DNA of 64,000 bases. Source: Sphingomonas parapaucimobilis NBRC 15100 (GTDB taxonomy: Bacteria > Pseudomonadota > Alphaproteobacteria > Sphingomonadales > Sphingomonadaceae). The notes below the pieces were generated by a model, which was not told the DNA's origin, did not search any database, and saw only the letters and a list, made by a program, of their open reading frames with translations. Below, one piece after another: positions 8,465 to 18,904 of the stretch. The first letter of the stretch is position 1; every line of letters starts with the position of its first letter. The position numbers and the translations under genes are program-made. The stretch lies in the NCBI RefSeq assembly GCF_000787715.1, contig NZ_BBPI01000005.1, positions 60,250 through 124,249 of the forward strand. The letters are read 5' to 3'.

Positions 8465-8493
8465 CCTATAATCGGTGCCACCGTCTGCCGCAA
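8465..8493 (-). promoter_or_regulatory. sigma-70-like promoter of dksA
   Basis: On the minus strand TTGCGG (8493-8488) is separated by 17 bases from TATAGG (8470-8465), followed by a leader of about 70 bases to the dksA ATG at 8388. The same TTGCGG/TATAGG pair precedes the tRNA gene at 26.7 kb. Confidence 0.6.
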
Positions 8494-8845
8494 GCGACCG
8501 GCGTTTCATCGTCTTGCCATTTTCTATAATAAAGTTGCGATGTTAACCGGACATGGACGAATTGGTGCCATTATGGTCAGTTTCCAGACCCGATCATCGA
8601 ATCCCCACTGTCGCCGAGCCGCCTATGCCTCTAAAGACAGGTTCGTCCGGGGGAGCGAATCCCAAAGCTAGACGCGGACCGCCAACAATGGGTTTGACCT
8701 TAAGCCTTTGTTGGTCACTGTGATGACAGAACGCTGAAAGGGGTGCCGTTGGGCGGCCGGGCGGCGATGCCGGAACCATCGCCCGGTTTGAAGCCTTGGT
8801 CCGACCCGTGTCGTTTGCGGGCCTGAACCGTTTGAGGATGTGACG
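8494..8845. other. 350-base gene-free region between dksA and the serine-rich gene
   Basis: No convincing coding sequence lies here. It contains a TATAAT at 8525-8530 without a good -35, and a hairpin-capable inverted repeat (CCAACAATGG at 8682-8691 with CCTTTGTTGG at 8705-8714, one mismatch) that encloses a TTGACC -35-like element (8694-8699). The ribosome site of the next gene is GAGG at 8834-8837. Confidence 0.4.
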
Positions 8846-9859
8846 ATGTCTGTGCGTATGGCCTTGGCGAAATTGACGGCCTGTGTCGCTGGCGGTGCCG
8901 TCATTGGCGGCGGGGCCGTCCACATGGTCGATCGCCCCGAGCGCCCGGCGCTGGTCAAGCAGACCAAGGTCAAGAAGCGCATCGTTCACCACCGCCCGCC
9001 GGCCGCACGGCGGCATGTGGTCAAGCGCACGACCAGGACCACCACCACGACGCCTCCTCCGACGATCGTGACCGTCACGACCCAGGAACCCCCGGTTCCC
9101 ATCCCCCTCCCCGCCAGTGCGCCACCGGCGGCAACGGGCGGCGGCTATATCCCTGCGGTCATCGGCAGCTGGGGTGGCGGCTTCGGCGGTGGCTTTGGTG
9201 GTGGCTTTGGTGGTGGCTTTGGATTCGGCGGCGGCGGCGGATCGAGCGGGAATATCGTGATATCCTCGACCAGCAGCGGCGGGTCGACCTCCACTTCGTC
9301 AGCGTCGGGCGGCTCCGGGGGTTCGGGCGGCTCGTCCACGTCATCCGCGTCGGGTGGCTCGGGCGGTTCCTCCACCTCGACCGGCGGTGTCAGCAGCACC
9401 TCGTCGAGCGGCAACGTGTCCAGCACATCGTCCTCGGGCAATGTGTCGAGCACTTCGTCGACCGGCGGCTCTTCCACATCATCGGGCAATGTGTCGTCCA
9501 CCTCGTCGACGGGCGGTTCCTCCACCTCGTCGGGCAATGTGTCCTCGACCAGTTCGTCGTCGGGCAATGTCAGTTCGTCGAGCGCGTCCAGCGCCTCTTC
9601 AGCGTCGTCCGCCTCCTCGGCCTCGTCGAGCGGCTATGCGTCGAGCAGCAGCGGCTGGTCGTCGAACGGCTCGTCGGCCAGCTCCGCCTCCAGCGCGTCT
9701 TCGGCGTCGAGCGCCTCCTCGGCCAGCAGCGCCTCGTCCTCGGGTGGTGTTACGCCGCCCCCGACGCCGGTGCCCGCCCCGCCGATGGTGCTGCTGTTCG
9801 GCAGCGCGGCGGCGGCCCTGGTCATCCGGCGGCGACTGGCCAAGCCGAAAACGGCCTGA
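8846..9859 (+). CDS. serine/glycine-rich PEP-CTERM surface protein
   Basis: A 337-aa low-complexity exported protein. The N-terminus is an uncleaved-looking hydrophobic signal (residues 8-27). Then come a basic Arg/Thr/Pro segment (40-90), a GGGF glycine-repeat block (110-132), a Ser/Thr/Gly region of repeated SSTSS, GGS and GNV units (140-243), and a block of tandem SSA repeats (244-298). The C-terminus (PVPAPP motif, hydrophobic helix, RRR) is a PEP-CTERM sorting signal, implying processing by an exosortase that is not encoded in this window. It may be a glycosylated adhesin or matrix protein. The GAGG at 8834 favours the ATG at 8846 over the GTG at 8840. Confidence 0.8.
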   Translation: MSVRMALAKLTACVAGGAVIGGGAVHMVDRPERPALVKQTKVKKRIVHHRPPAARRHVVKRTTRTTTTTPPPTIVTVTTQEPPVPIPLPASAPPAATGGGYIPAVIGSWGGGFGGGFGGGFGGGFGFGGGGGSSGNIVISSTSSGGSTSTSSASGGSGGSGGSSTSSASGGSGGSSTSTGGVSSTSSSGNVSSTSSSGNVSSTSSTGGSSTSSGNVSSTSSTGGSSTSSGNVSSTSSSSGNVSSSSASSASSASSASSASSSGYASSSSGWSSNGSSASSASSASSASSASSASSASSSGGVTPPPTPVPAPPMVLLFGSAAAALVIRRRLAKPKTA

Positions 9860-9883
9860 CCCGCCGCCGCCGCCGGGTGGCCG

Positions 9884-10315
9884 TTACGCCTTTTGCAGCG
9901 CGGCCTCGATCTCGGGCACGGGATGCCCGGTCAGGTCTTTGGCCAGCTCGCCGACCAGCCGGTCCTCGACCGCCTTGTGATAATGTTTGCGCAGCTCGCC
10001 CAGCGTCTTGGGCGGGGCGACGACGATCAGCGACTCATATTCATTGGCCAGCGCGCGGCGCTTGAGCATATCGGCGGTTTCGGCGGCGAAGCGATCCTCC
10101 TCCTGCTGGTGGAAATCGACCTCGCCCATCGTGCCGCCGGTGGTCGAGGAGGCCTGGCCCGCCCGGTCGGTCTTCTGGTCGCGATCGGCGGGATTATTCT
10201 GTTCGACCGCCTGTTCGACGACCAGATTGGGATATTCGGCATCCCCGTCGTTCCGAAAGAACAGGCTCTTGCGGCCATCGACGACCAGCACGAAGCTGTT
10301 ATGCGGCACCTGCAT
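9884..10315 (-). CDS. host attachment family protein
   Basis: A 143-aa soluble protein of the 'host attachment' family named after an Agrobacterium protein required for attachment to plant cells (AtsE-like). The N-terminus (FVLVVDGRKSLFFRNDG) and the later LANEYESLIVVAPPKTLGELR and LAKDLTGHPVPEIEAAL stretches carry the family pattern, which resembles eRF1-like domains. AGAAGGAGA precedes the ATG at 10315. It is divergent from serS. The actual biochemical role of the family is not established and the name should not be read as evidence of a host. Confidence 0.85.
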   Translation of the reverse strand: MQVPHNSFVLVVDGRKSLFFRNDGDAEYPNLVVEQAVEQNNPADRDQKTDRAGQASSTTGGTMGEVDFHQQEEDRFAAETADMLKRRALANEYESLIVVAPPKTLGELRKHYHKAVEDRLVGELAKDLTGHPVPEIEAALQKA

Positions 10316-10402
10316 CGCGTTTCTCCTTCTATGGACTGGGATAACGCGGGCGCTTCGCCACGGGTTGCGTGACGGCGGAGCGAAGGCCATAGCCTCGCCC
10401 CC

Positions 10403-11679
<1,277 letters not shown>

Positions 11680-11680
<1 letters not shown>

Positions 11681-12444
11681 TGCGCATCCTGCTCACCAAT
11701 GACGACGGCTATCACGCGCCGGGGCTTGCCGCCCTGGAGCGGATCGCGGCGACGCTGTCGGACGATGTCTGGATCGTCGCCCCGGCCGAGGACCAGTCGG
11801 GAACCAGCCGCTCGCTGACCCTGACCCGGCCGATGCGGCTGCGGCAATTTGGTGAGCGACGCTTTGCCGTGACGGGCACGCCGACCGACTCGGTGTTGAT
11901 GGCGCTGGGCGAGGTGATGAAGGACGCCAGGCCCGACCTGATCCTGTCGGGCGTCAATCGCGGCGCCAATCTGGGCGAAGACGTGTTCTATTCCGGGACG
12001 GTGTCGGCCGTGATGGAGGGGGCGATGGCGGGCATCCGCTCGATCGCGCTCAGCCAGCGCTATCCGACGCAGGGCGTGGGCGACCAGGTCTCGTTCGCCA
12101 CGGCCGAAGCCTGGGGCGAGCGGGTGCTGCGGCCGCTGCTCGACCTGGATTTCGCGCCCCGCACGCTGATCAACGTCAACTTCCCGCCGGTCGCCCCGGA
12201 CGCGGTGAAGGGCATTCGCATCGCGCGCCAGGGCCTGCGCGACTATGGCCGGGCGCGGTTCGAGAAGCGGGCCGATCCGCGCGGCTATGACTATTACTGG
12301 CTGGCGCTGGGCCGCCTGCCGCATCGGCCGGGCATGAACAGCGATCTCGATGCCATTGCCGCCGATCACATCGCGGTAACGCCTTTGCAACTCGACCTGA
12401 CGCATGACCCCTCATTCGTTATGCTTAACGAAGCCTATCGCTGA
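11680..12444 (+). CDS. surE: 5'/3'-nucleotidase SurE
   Basis: Metal-dependent survival-protein phosphatase that dephosphorylates nucleoside 5'- and 3'-monophosphates. The 254-aa product opens with the diagnostic metal site LLTNDDGYHAPGL, and has PAEDQSGTSRSLT and SGVNRGANLGEDVFYSGTV. It overlaps serS by one base and is followed 36 bases later by a NlpD-like gene, the common surE-nlpD neighbourhood. The protein-isoaspartate methyltransferase gene (pcm) often found between them is absent. Confidence 0.97.
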
Positions 12445-12480
12445 ACGGATCGCGAAACGGCTTTCTGGGGGGACAAGGGG

Positions 12481-13743
12481 TTGGATCGGACATCGGTTGC
12501 CATCGGGCGGATCTTGGGGCTGGGGCTGCTCGTATCGGGCTGCATTCCCAATATGGAGCCTCCCATGCGCGCCGCCGAGCCGGTCGCCCCCCCTGCCCCG
12601 GTCGCAACCGTGCCGCCACAGGCCGGTCCGGTGATGCGGCCCGCCCCGACAACACCCGCCCCCCGCCCCGGTATATCCCGCCCCGGCGCATCCCGGCCCG
12701 GTTCCACGCGCCCGGCCATCCGCCGCTCGGTGCCCGTCACCACGCCGCGGCCTGCCCAGCGCCCGCCTGCTGCGGGATCCATCGTACAGCAACCGGCGCC
12801 CGTATCGACCGCCCCCGTATCCTCGCTGCCCGCCCCGCGCCCGTCCTGGGAATTGCGCCCCGTCGCACCCGATGCGCGGGAGATCACGGAGAGCGTCTAT
12901 GTCGTGAAGCCCGGCGACACGCTGCGCGGCGTGGCGGATCGCACGGGCGCCGGTTCGGAAGTCATCGCCCGCGCCAATGCGCTGACCCCGCCCTTCATGA
13001 TCCGGGCGGGCCAGCGCCTGACCATTCCCGCTGGCCGCTATCATCTGGTCCGCTCGGGCGAGAGCGGCATCGCCATCGCACGCGCCTACGGCGTCGCCTG
13101 GTCGCGCATCGTCGAGGCCAATGCGCTCAGCGAACCCTATGTCCTGCGCGCCGGGCAGCGCATACTGATCCCCGGCACCGCCGCCGGGGCCACCCCGATC
13201 AGCAGCGCGGCGGAGCGCGCCGCCGCCTTTACGCTCGACGTCGACGACATCCTGACCGGCGGAGAGCCCGCGCTGGCCAGCAACCAGGAACCTGCAAGAC
13301 CCAGCGCGACGCCGCGCCGCGTCCTGCCGCCGACCGCCGTGGTGGCGGCCCCCGCCCGGCTGCGCTCAGGCTTTGCCTGGCCCATCGACGGCCGCGTCGT
13401 GAAGCGGTTCGGCGCGGGCTCCAGCGGCGAGCGCAATGATGGCATCAAGATCGCGGCACCGCTCGGTACGCCGATCAAGGCGACGGCGGACGGCGTGGTC
13501 GCCTATGTTGGGGACGGCATCGCGGCGTTGGGCGGACTCGTGATCGTCAAGCATGGCGATGGCTGGACCAGCGTGTACGGCCATGCCTCCAAGCTGATGG
13601 TCCAGCGCGGCCAGAGCGTGAAGCGCGGCCAGACGCTGGCGCTGTCGGGCCAGACCGGCTTCGCCGACCGGCCCGAGCTGCATTTCGAGTTGCGCCGGGG
13701 CCGCACGCCCGTCGATCCGCTCAGCCAGTTGCCCAGGCCCTGA
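12481..13743 (+). CDS. NlpD-like LysM/M23 lipoprotein (probable amidase activator)
   Basis: Outer-membrane lipoprotein candidate: signal with lipobox LLVSGC (lipidated Cys near residue 21). A long Pro/Ala-rich linker follows, then two LysM peptidoglycan-binding repeats (YVVKPGDTLRGVADRTG and YHLVRSGESGIAIARAYG, about 140-235) and an M23/LytM domain (about 300-415). The LytM metal site is degenerate: the usual HxxxD-type ligand region reads RNDGIKIAAP, while HFEL remains. That is typical of NlpD/EnvC proteins that activate amidases during cell separation instead of cutting peptidoglycan. It starts at TTG after GGGGGGACAAGGGG; the next ATG would lose the lipobox. It is probably co-transcribed with surE. 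Confidence 0.88.
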   Translation: MDRTSVAIGRILGLGLLVSGCIPNMEPPMRAAEPVAPPAPVATVPPQAGPVMRPAPTTPAPRPGISRPGASRPGSTRPAIRRSVPVTTPRPAQRPPAAGSIVQQPAPVSTAPVSSLPAPRPSWELRPVAPDAREITESVYVVKPGDTLRGVADRTGAGSEVIARANALTPPFMIRAGQRLTIPAGRYHLVRSGESGIAIARAYGVAWSRIVEANALSEPYVLRAGQRILIPGTAAGATPISSAAERAAAFTLDVDDILTGGEPALASNQEPARPSATPRRVLPPTAVVAAPARLRSGFAWPIDGRVVKRFGAGSSGERNDGIKIAAPLGTPIKATADGVVAYVGDGIAALGGLVIVKHGDGWTSVYGHASKLMVQRGQSVKRGQTLALSGQTGFADRPELHFELRRGRTPVDPLSQLPRP

Positions 13744-13853
13744 CCCGTGCGCGCTTTATGAACGCTGGCTAACGGGCGGTTCAGGATTCGGAACGCCACG
13801 ACCTGTCATAGGTTGAAAACGAACACGGGGCCGTTGCCCCTGGGAGTTGGCGT

Positions 13854-14255
13854 ATGAAGAAGGTGTTCCATGTTCTGGCGGCGATCGGCCTGTCGGTGGC
13901 GGGTATCGCGACGACGACGGCGCTTCCCGTATCGAGCGCTGCGGCCCAGTCTTGGCGTGGCGATGGCCCACGTTATGATCGGGATCGGCGGGACGACCGG
14001 CGCGACTGGCGTCAAAACGACCGCCGTGACTGGCGGGGCGAGCGGCGCGGCTGGCGTGACGACCGGGGCTGGCGCGGCAATGATTGGCGTGCGCGCCGCG
14101 AGGCCCGTGTCGCACGCGAATATGACCGGGCGCGGCGCACCCCCGGCTATGTCGATCCGCGCTCGCAGGGCGACTATACCAATTATACGGGCCGGGGCTC
14201 GGGCTATCGCCCCTGCAACTATGTCGAGCGTAACGGGCGTACCGTCTGTCGCTGA
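13854..14255 (+). CDS. secreted Arg/Asp/Trp-rich protein of unknown function
   Basis: A 133-aa product with a clear signal peptide (KKVFHVLAAIGLSVAGIATTTALPVSSAAAQ). The mature protein begins as a highly charged repeat region of DRRDWR, ERRGWRDDRGWR type units (about residues 35-80). It ends in a conserved-looking tail with two cysteines (YRPCNYVERNGRTVCR). Such Arg/Trp-rich periplasmic proteins are frequent in sphingomonads but have no known role. GGGAG precedes the ATG. It stands alone between the NlpD-like gene and tyrS. Confidence 0.75.
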   Translation: MKKVFHVLAAIGLSVAGIATTTALPVSSAAAQSWRGDGPRYDRDRRDDRRDWRQNDRRDWRGERRGWRDDRGWRGNDWRARREARVAREYDRARRTPGYVDPRSQGDYTNYTGRGSGYRPCNYVERNGRTVCR

Positions 14256-14311
14256 TCCCCCGACGCCTTTGGGGTGACGAACGCGGATCGGCGGTGTAAC
14301 GGCCAGTCATC

Positions 14312-15538
14312 ATGGCATACACTTCCGATCTGCTTCGCACCCTGGATGAACGGGGTTACGTCCACCAGATGACCGACGGCGCCGCGCTGGACCGTCTGGC
14401 CGCGGGCGGGGTGGTTCCGGGCTATATCGGCTTCGACCCGACCGCGCCCTCGCTGCATGTCGGCAGCCTGGTGCAGATCATGCTCCTGCGCCGGATGCAG
14501 CAGACGGGCCACAAGCCGATCGTCCTGATGGGCGGCGGCACCGGCAAGATCGGCGACCCCAGCTTTAAGGACGAGGCGCGCAAGCTGCTCGGCGAGGACG
14601 GGATCAAGGCCAATGTCGCCTCGATCAAGCGCATCTTCGAACGCTTCCTGACCTTTGGCGACGGGCCGACCGACGCCGTGATGGTCGACAATGCCGACTG
14701 GCTCGACAAGCTGGAATATATCCCCTTCCTGCGCGAAGTGGGCCAGCATTTCTCGGTCAACCGGATGCTGTCGTTCGACTCGGTGAAGCTGCGCCTCGAC
14801 CGCGAGCAGTCGCTGAGCTTCCTCGAATTCAATTACATGATCCTTCAGGCCTATGACTTTCGCGAGCTGGCCCAGCGCCATGGTTGCCGGTTGCAGATGG
14901 GCGGTTCGGACCAGTGGGGCAATATCGTCAACGGGATCGAGCTGGCCCGCCGCATGGATGGGACCGAGGTATTCGGTGTGACCACCCCGCTCATCACGAC
15001 GGCGGACGGCGGCAAGATGGGCAAGACCATGGCCGGTGCGGTCTGGTTGCATGAGGATCAGCTGCCGCATTTCGATTACTGGCAGTTCTGGCGCAACACC
15101 GACGATCGCGACGTGGGCCGCTTCCTGCGCCTGTTCACCGACCTGCCGCTGGACGAGATCGCGCGTCTGGAAAAGCTGGAAGGCGCGGAGATCAACGAGG
15201 CCAAGAAGATCCTCGCCAACGAGGCCACCGCCATGTGCCGCGGCCGCGCGGCGGCGGACGAGGCGGCGGACACCGCGCGCCGGACCTTCGAGGAAGGCGC
15301 GGCGGGCGCGACGCTGCCGAGCTTTGCGGTCGAGGGCGGGTCGGTTTCGATCGTTGATGCGCTGATCGGGCTGGGCTTTGCGAAGTCCAAGGGTGAGGCA
15401 CGACGCCTGATCGCAGGCGGCGGCGCGCGCGTCGATGGCGAGAAGGTGGCGGACGAGAATGCCGTCATCGCCGTTGGGGCCGAGCCGGTAAAGCTTTCGT
15501 CGGGCAAGAAAAACCACGGGTTGCTGACGGCGGGGTAA
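14312..15538 (+). CDS. tyrS: tyrosine--tRNA ligase
   Basis: Class I synthetase charging tRNA-Tyr. The 408-aa product has the HIGH-type motif as [14 protein letters not shown] (about residues 44-57), the tyrosine-binding region ([13 protein letters not shown]), the KMSKS-type loop as [13 protein letters not shown], and a C-terminal S4 RNA-binding domain ([24 protein letters not shown]). Length is typical of the bacterial TyrS group. It appears monocistronic and is followed by repeat-rich sequence. Confidence 0.98.
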   Translation: MAYTSDLLRTLDERGYVHQMTDGAALDRLAAGGVVPGYIGFDPTAPSLHVGSLVQIMLLRRMQQTGHKPIVLMGGGTGKIGDPSFKDEARKLLGEDGIKANVASIKRIFERFLTFGDGPTDAVMVDNADWLDKLEYIPFLREVGQHFSVNRMLSFDSVKLRLDREQSLSFLEFNYMILQAYDFRELAQRHGCRLQMGGSDQWGNIVNGIELARRMDGTEVFGVTTPLITTADGGKMGKTMAGAVWLHEDQLPHFDYWQFWRNTDDRDVGRFLRLFTDLPLDEIARLEKLEGAEINEAKKILANEATAMCRGRAAADEAADTARRTFEEGAAGATLPSFAVEGGSVSIVDALIGLGFAKSKGEARRLIAGGGARVDGEKVADENAVIAVGAEPVKLSSGKKNHGLLTAG

Positions 15539-15544
15539 TTCCTA

Positions 15545-15798
15545 TGGCCTTCCACTTCGGCGCCATGTGCCGAAGTTTATCCTGAGCGGCTGGCTTGCCA
15601 GCCGGCCGAAGGGCTGAGGCGGGACGGAGGTCGGGACGTACTCCCTTTCCATAGCGGCTGTTCCCGGCGAAGGCCGGGGTCCAATGGTGGCCGGTAGATA
15701 GCGCACACGAAGGTTCGGGGCGGCAGCGCCCTCCCTCACATCGGCAGGTCTCTTCGTCCAGGAAGAAGAAACTGGACCCCGGCCTTCGCCGGGGAACG
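15545..15798. repeat. cluster of dispersed repeats downstream of tyrS
   Basis: The ~285-base gap 15539-15823 holds no gene. It contains a repeat unit 'gaagtttatcctgagcggc' (about 15570) that recurs near 40730. Two copies of the CCGGCGAAGGCCGGGGTCCA palindrome lie in opposite orientation (15659-15683 and 15772-15798), so the interval between them is bounded by inverted repeats. Confidence 0.8.
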
Positions 15799-15823
15799 GA
15801 AAGGTCGGTAGGCCACGCCCCCC

Positions 15824-16264
15824 TCACCCCCGCCGAACCACCACCGCGCCCGCAATGACCAGCGCTACTCCGATCACCTTACCGATCGTCACCGGCTCCA
15901 CTCGCACCCCGAACAGCCCGAAATGGTCGACGATCAGCGCCGCCACCAGCTGGCTGGCGATCGCCGCCGTCAGCGCGACCGAAATCCCCAGGCGCGGCGC
16001 GGCATAGGCCAGCACCGCGACGAACCCCGCGCCGTAGAAGCCACCGAGCCACGCCCAGCCCGGCGCGCCCTTTAAAGCCGCCGGGCTGGTCCGGTCGATC
16101 GCCGCCCATGCCACCGCCAGCACCACCGTCCCGATCAGGAAAGAGGTCAGCGCCGCCAGCACGACCGACCCCGACGCCTTGGCCAGCGCGGCATTGGTCG
16201 GCGGCTGGATCGCCAGGCCGATACCGGCGATCAGGACGAGGATGAGCGGAAAGAATGCAGCCAT
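15824..16264 (-). CDS. YdcZ-type (DUF606) DMT-superfamily membrane protein
   Basis: A 146-aa integral membrane protein with five hydrophobic segments (starting FFPLILVLIAGIGLAIQPPTNAALAK). The N-terminal signature G..x.QpptNaaLa and the YGAGFVAVLAYAAPRLG segment match small DMT transporters of the DUF606/YdcZ family, which work as homo- or heterodimers. The substrate is unknown. It lies downstream of recG on the same strand with about 30 bases between them, so co-transcription is possible. Confidence 0.85.
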   Translation of the reverse strand: MAAFFPLILVLIAGIGLAIQPPTNAALAKASGSVVLAALTSFLIGTVVLAVAWAAIDRTSPAALKGAPGWAWLGGFYGAGFVAVLAYAAPRLGISVALTAAIASQLVAALIVDHFGLFGVRVEPVTIGKVIGVALVIAGAVVVRRG

Positions 16265-16294
16265 CCGCGCCCAACGCCGACCAGACCGCTTCGT

Positions 16295-18349
16295 TCAGCC
16301 GGAACGCAGCAGCGCGACGCCCGCATCCCGCTCGAACAGATAGAGCGCCGTCCGCGCCGCAGCCCCACGCGGCGCCTCCAGTCCGCCGTCGCGGTCGATC
16401 AGCAACCGGGCATCGTCTTGCGCGCATTGCATCAAGTCGGCCATATTCTCGGGCGTCGCCAGCCGGAACGCCATCTCGCCCGATTGGCGCGTGCCGAGCA
16501 ACTCGCCCGCCCCGCGCAGCCGCAGATCCTCCTCGGCGATGCGGAACCCGTCATTGGTCTCGCGCATCAACGCCAGCCGCGCCCGCGACGTCTCCGACAG
16601 ATGCGATCCGCGCAGGAGCAGGCAGCGCGACAGCCCCCCGCCCCGCCCGACGCGCCCACGCAACTGGTGGAGCTGCGCCAGGCCGAAGCGGTCGGCATGT
16701 TCGATCACGATCAGCGTGGCATTGGGCACGTCCACGCCCACCTCGATCACCGTCGTCGCGACCAGCACGCCCAGACGCCCGCCCGCAAACGCCTCCATCA
16801 CGGCGTCCTTTTCGGCAGGCTTCATCTTGCCATGGACAAGGCCTACCCGCTCGCCGAACCGGGCGCGCAGGGTCTCGGCGCGCATCTCGGCGGCGGCGAG
16901 GTCGGACTTCTCGCTTTCCTCGACCAGCGGGCACACCCAATAAGCCTGCCCCCCGTCCGACAAATGGCGGCCGAGCGCATTGACCACCTCGTCCAGCCGG
17001 TCCTCGGACACCACCCGCGTCTCGATCGGCTGGCGGCCCGGCGGCATCTCGTCCAGGCGGCTGACATCCATCTCGCCATAATTGGCGAGCGTCAGGGTGC
17101 GCGGGATCGGCGTCGCGGTCATCGCCAGCAGATGCGGCGGCGCCTTGCCCTTGGCCGACAGCATCATCCGCTGCGCCACGCCGAAACGGTGCTGCTCGTC
17201 CACCACCACCAAGGCGAGGTCGCGATAGGTCACGGTTTCCTGGAAGATCGCATGGGTGCCGACCAATATGTCGATCTCCCCCGCCGCCAGCGCCATGAGG
17301 GTCGCCTCGCGCGCCTTGCCCTTGTCGCGGCCGGTCAGCACCGCGATTTCCAGCGGCAGCCCGGCCAGCGTCTTGCGAAGCGTCTCATAATGCTGGCGCG
17401 CCAGGATTTCGGTCGGGGCCAGCATCGCCGCCTGCGCGCCCGCCTCGACCGCGATCAGCATCGCCATCGCCGCGACCAGCGTCTTGCCCGCACCCACATC
17501 GCCCTGGAGCAGCCGAAGCATCGGCGCGTCCTGCGTGAGGTCCCCCTCGATCTCGCGCACCGTCCGGCTCTGCGCGCCGGTCAAGGTATAGGGCAGCTTG
17601 AGCATGTCCCTTAAGCGCCCGTCGCCGTTGAGCGCCCGCCCCCGCCGCTTGCGGGTATCGGCCCGCACCAGCGTCATCGCCAGCTGATTGGCGAACACCT
17701 CGTCATAACCCAGCCGCTCGCGCGCCTTCGCATCCGCCGGATCGGCATGGATGCGGGCCAGCGCCTCCCGCCAGTCGGGCCAGCCGCGCTGCGCCTTCAA
17801 CCCCGGTTCGATCCATTCGGGCAGTTCCGGAGCCCGCTCCACCGCCTGCACCGCCAGTGCGCCCAGCCGCCGCGAAGTGATCCCCTCCGACAGCGGATAG
17901 ATCGCCTCGCGCTCGCGAAAATCCTCGGTGCTGTCACCCAGATCGGGATGCACGATCTGCAAATCCTGGCCGTAGAGGTCGAGGCGGCCAGACACGACCT
18001 TTGTCTCACCGATCGGCAGCAGCTTCTTCACCCAACCCGAATTGCCGCCGAAATAGACGAGCGCCACGCTGTTGCCCGCCGCATCCTCCGCCCGCACCCG
18101 CGTCGGCCCGCGCGGGGAGGACGAGACACGGTGCTCCTTCACAGTCAGCGAGATCGAGATGACCCGCCCCGCGTCCGACATCATCAGCTCGTCACGCGGG
18201 AAACGGTCGATATGCCCGGTCGGCAGGTGAAAGGCGACATCGACCACCCGCGCGATGCGCAGGCGTTCGAGCGGCTTGGCGAGGCCAGGCCCGACGCCTT
18301 TCAGCGACGTGACCTCGGCGAACAGCGGATTGAGGATATCGGGACGCAT
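16295..18349 (-). CDS. recG: ATP-dependent DNA helicase RecG
   Basis: Superfamily 2 helicase that regresses stalled replication forks and processes Holliday junctions. The 684-aa product has an N-terminal wedge/OB domain (about 50-160), Walker A LQGDVGAGKTLVAAM, DEQH box VVVDEQHRFGVAQRMM, motif III MTATPIPRTL, and the late TTVIEVGVDVPNAT and QLRGRVGRG motifs. Length is normal. It is divergent from sdhE, which starts 81 bases away, the arrangement usual in alphaproteobacteria. Confidence 0.97.
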   Translation of the reverse strand: MRPDILNPLFAEVTSLKGVGPGLAKPLERLRIARVVDVAFHLPTGHIDRFPRDELMMSDAGRVISISLTVKEHRVSSSPRGPTRVRAEDAAGNSVALVYFGGNSGWVKKLLPIGETKVVSGRLDLYGQDLQIVHPDLGDSTEDFREREAIYPLSEGITSRRLGALAVQAVERAPELPEWIEPGLKAQRGWPDWREALARIHADPADAKARERLGYDEVFANQLAMTLVRADTRKRRGRALNGDGRLRDMLKLPYTLTGAQSRTVREIEGDLTQDAPMLRLLQGDVGAGKTLVAAMAMLIAVEAGAQAAMLAPTEILARQHYETLRKTLAGLPLEIAVLTGRDKGKAREATLMALAAGEIDILVGTHAIFQETVTYRDLALVVVDEQHRFGVAQRMMLSAKGKAPPHLLAMTATPIPRTLTLANYGEMDVSRLDEMPPGRQPIETRVVSEDRLDEVVNALGRHLSDGGQAYWVCPLVEESEKSDLAAAEMRAETLRARFGERVGLVHGKMKPAEKDAVMEAFAGGRLGVLVATTVIEVGVDVPNATLIVIEHADRFGLAQLHQLRGRVGRGGGLSRCLLLRGSHLSETSRARLALMRETNDGFRIAEEDLRLRGAGELLGTRQSGEMAFRLATPENMADLMQCAQDDARLLIDRDGGLEAPRGAAARTALYLFERDAGVALLRSG

Positions 18350-18430
18350 GACTAGATGGGTGCGTATAGCCTCAAGCCCCCGCGCGCCGCCAGAGCGTCT
18401 CGGGCCTTAATCTCGTTGGATCGGAACCCC

Positions 18431-18697
18431 ATGGACCACGAAACCCGTATCAAGCGCCTCCGCTTCCGCGCATGGCATCGCGGCACCAAGGAAGCCGATC
18501 TGATGATCGGCGGGTTTTTCGACGCGCATCACGAGACGCTGAGCCGTGAGGAACTCGATTGGTTCGAGGCTCTGCTGGAGGAGCAGGATGTCGACATCAT
18601 GGCCTGGGCCATCGGCACCCAACCCTGCCCGCCGCAATGGGACGGCCCGGTGATGCAGCGGATGCGCGCGCTGAATTTCGTGCCGATCGCCCGGTAA
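18431..18697 (+). CDS. sdhE: FAD assembly factor SdhE
   Basis: An 88-aa protein that helps insert covalent FAD into succinate dehydrogenase subunit SdhA. The family signature is visible in RAWHRGTKEADLMIGGFF, containing the RGxxE motif that contacts SdhA, followed by LDWFEALLEEQDVDIMAWA. The ATG at 18431 gives the family N-terminus (MDHETRIKRLRFRAWHRG). It is divergent from recG. No sdh genes lie in the window. Confidence 0.93.
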   Translation: MDHETRIKRLRFRAWHRGTKEADLMIGGFFDAHHETLSREELDWFEALLEEQDVDIMAWAIGTQPCPPQWDGPVMQRMRALNFVPIAR

Positions 18698-18757
18698 TTT
18701 ATAGGCCTGCGTACGTTCAGATGCCGAAAGTAGGATAACTTTGATCTGATCCGAGCC

Positions 18758-18855
18758 CCTCCCCTTCAGGAGAGGGGTTGGGGTGGGGCCTCGCCACTAG
18801 CGTCACGCTTGCGGAAGCGCCCCACCCCCCGGCCCCTCCCCTGAAGGGGAGGGGT
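18758..18855. repeat. REP-like palindromic repeat upstream of mfd
   Basis: A long imperfect inverted repeat: 'ccctccccttcaggagaggg' at the left pairs with 'ccctcccctgaaggggaggg' at the right, with GGGGTGGGGC/GCCCCACCCC inside. It belongs to the GGGGAGG family also found at 26.5, 30.6, 53.8, 59.2 and 63.9 kb. Its right end supplies a GGGGAGGGG directly before a possible mfd start at 18854. Confidence 0.85.
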
Positions 18856-18904
18856 GAATGACGCCGATGACATCAAGCCCCAACTTCTCCAGCTTCGGAA
18901 CCTC

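Noticed and set aside
9145..9567. Acidic Asp/Glu/Pro repeat frame on the minus strand
   Set aside because: It is the antisense reading of the Ser/Gly repeats; the plus-strand gene has the signal, PEP-CTERM tail and ribosome site.
9300..9750. Tandem repeats considered as a CRISPR array
   Set aside because: The units are short, imperfect codon repeats without constant spacers, all in the frame of the serine-rich protein, and no cas genes are near.
15659..15798. Insertion sequence bounded by the inverted CCGGCGAAGGCCGGG repeats
   Set aside because: The interval is only about 90 bases and has no transposase; it is better described as paired REP-like repeats.
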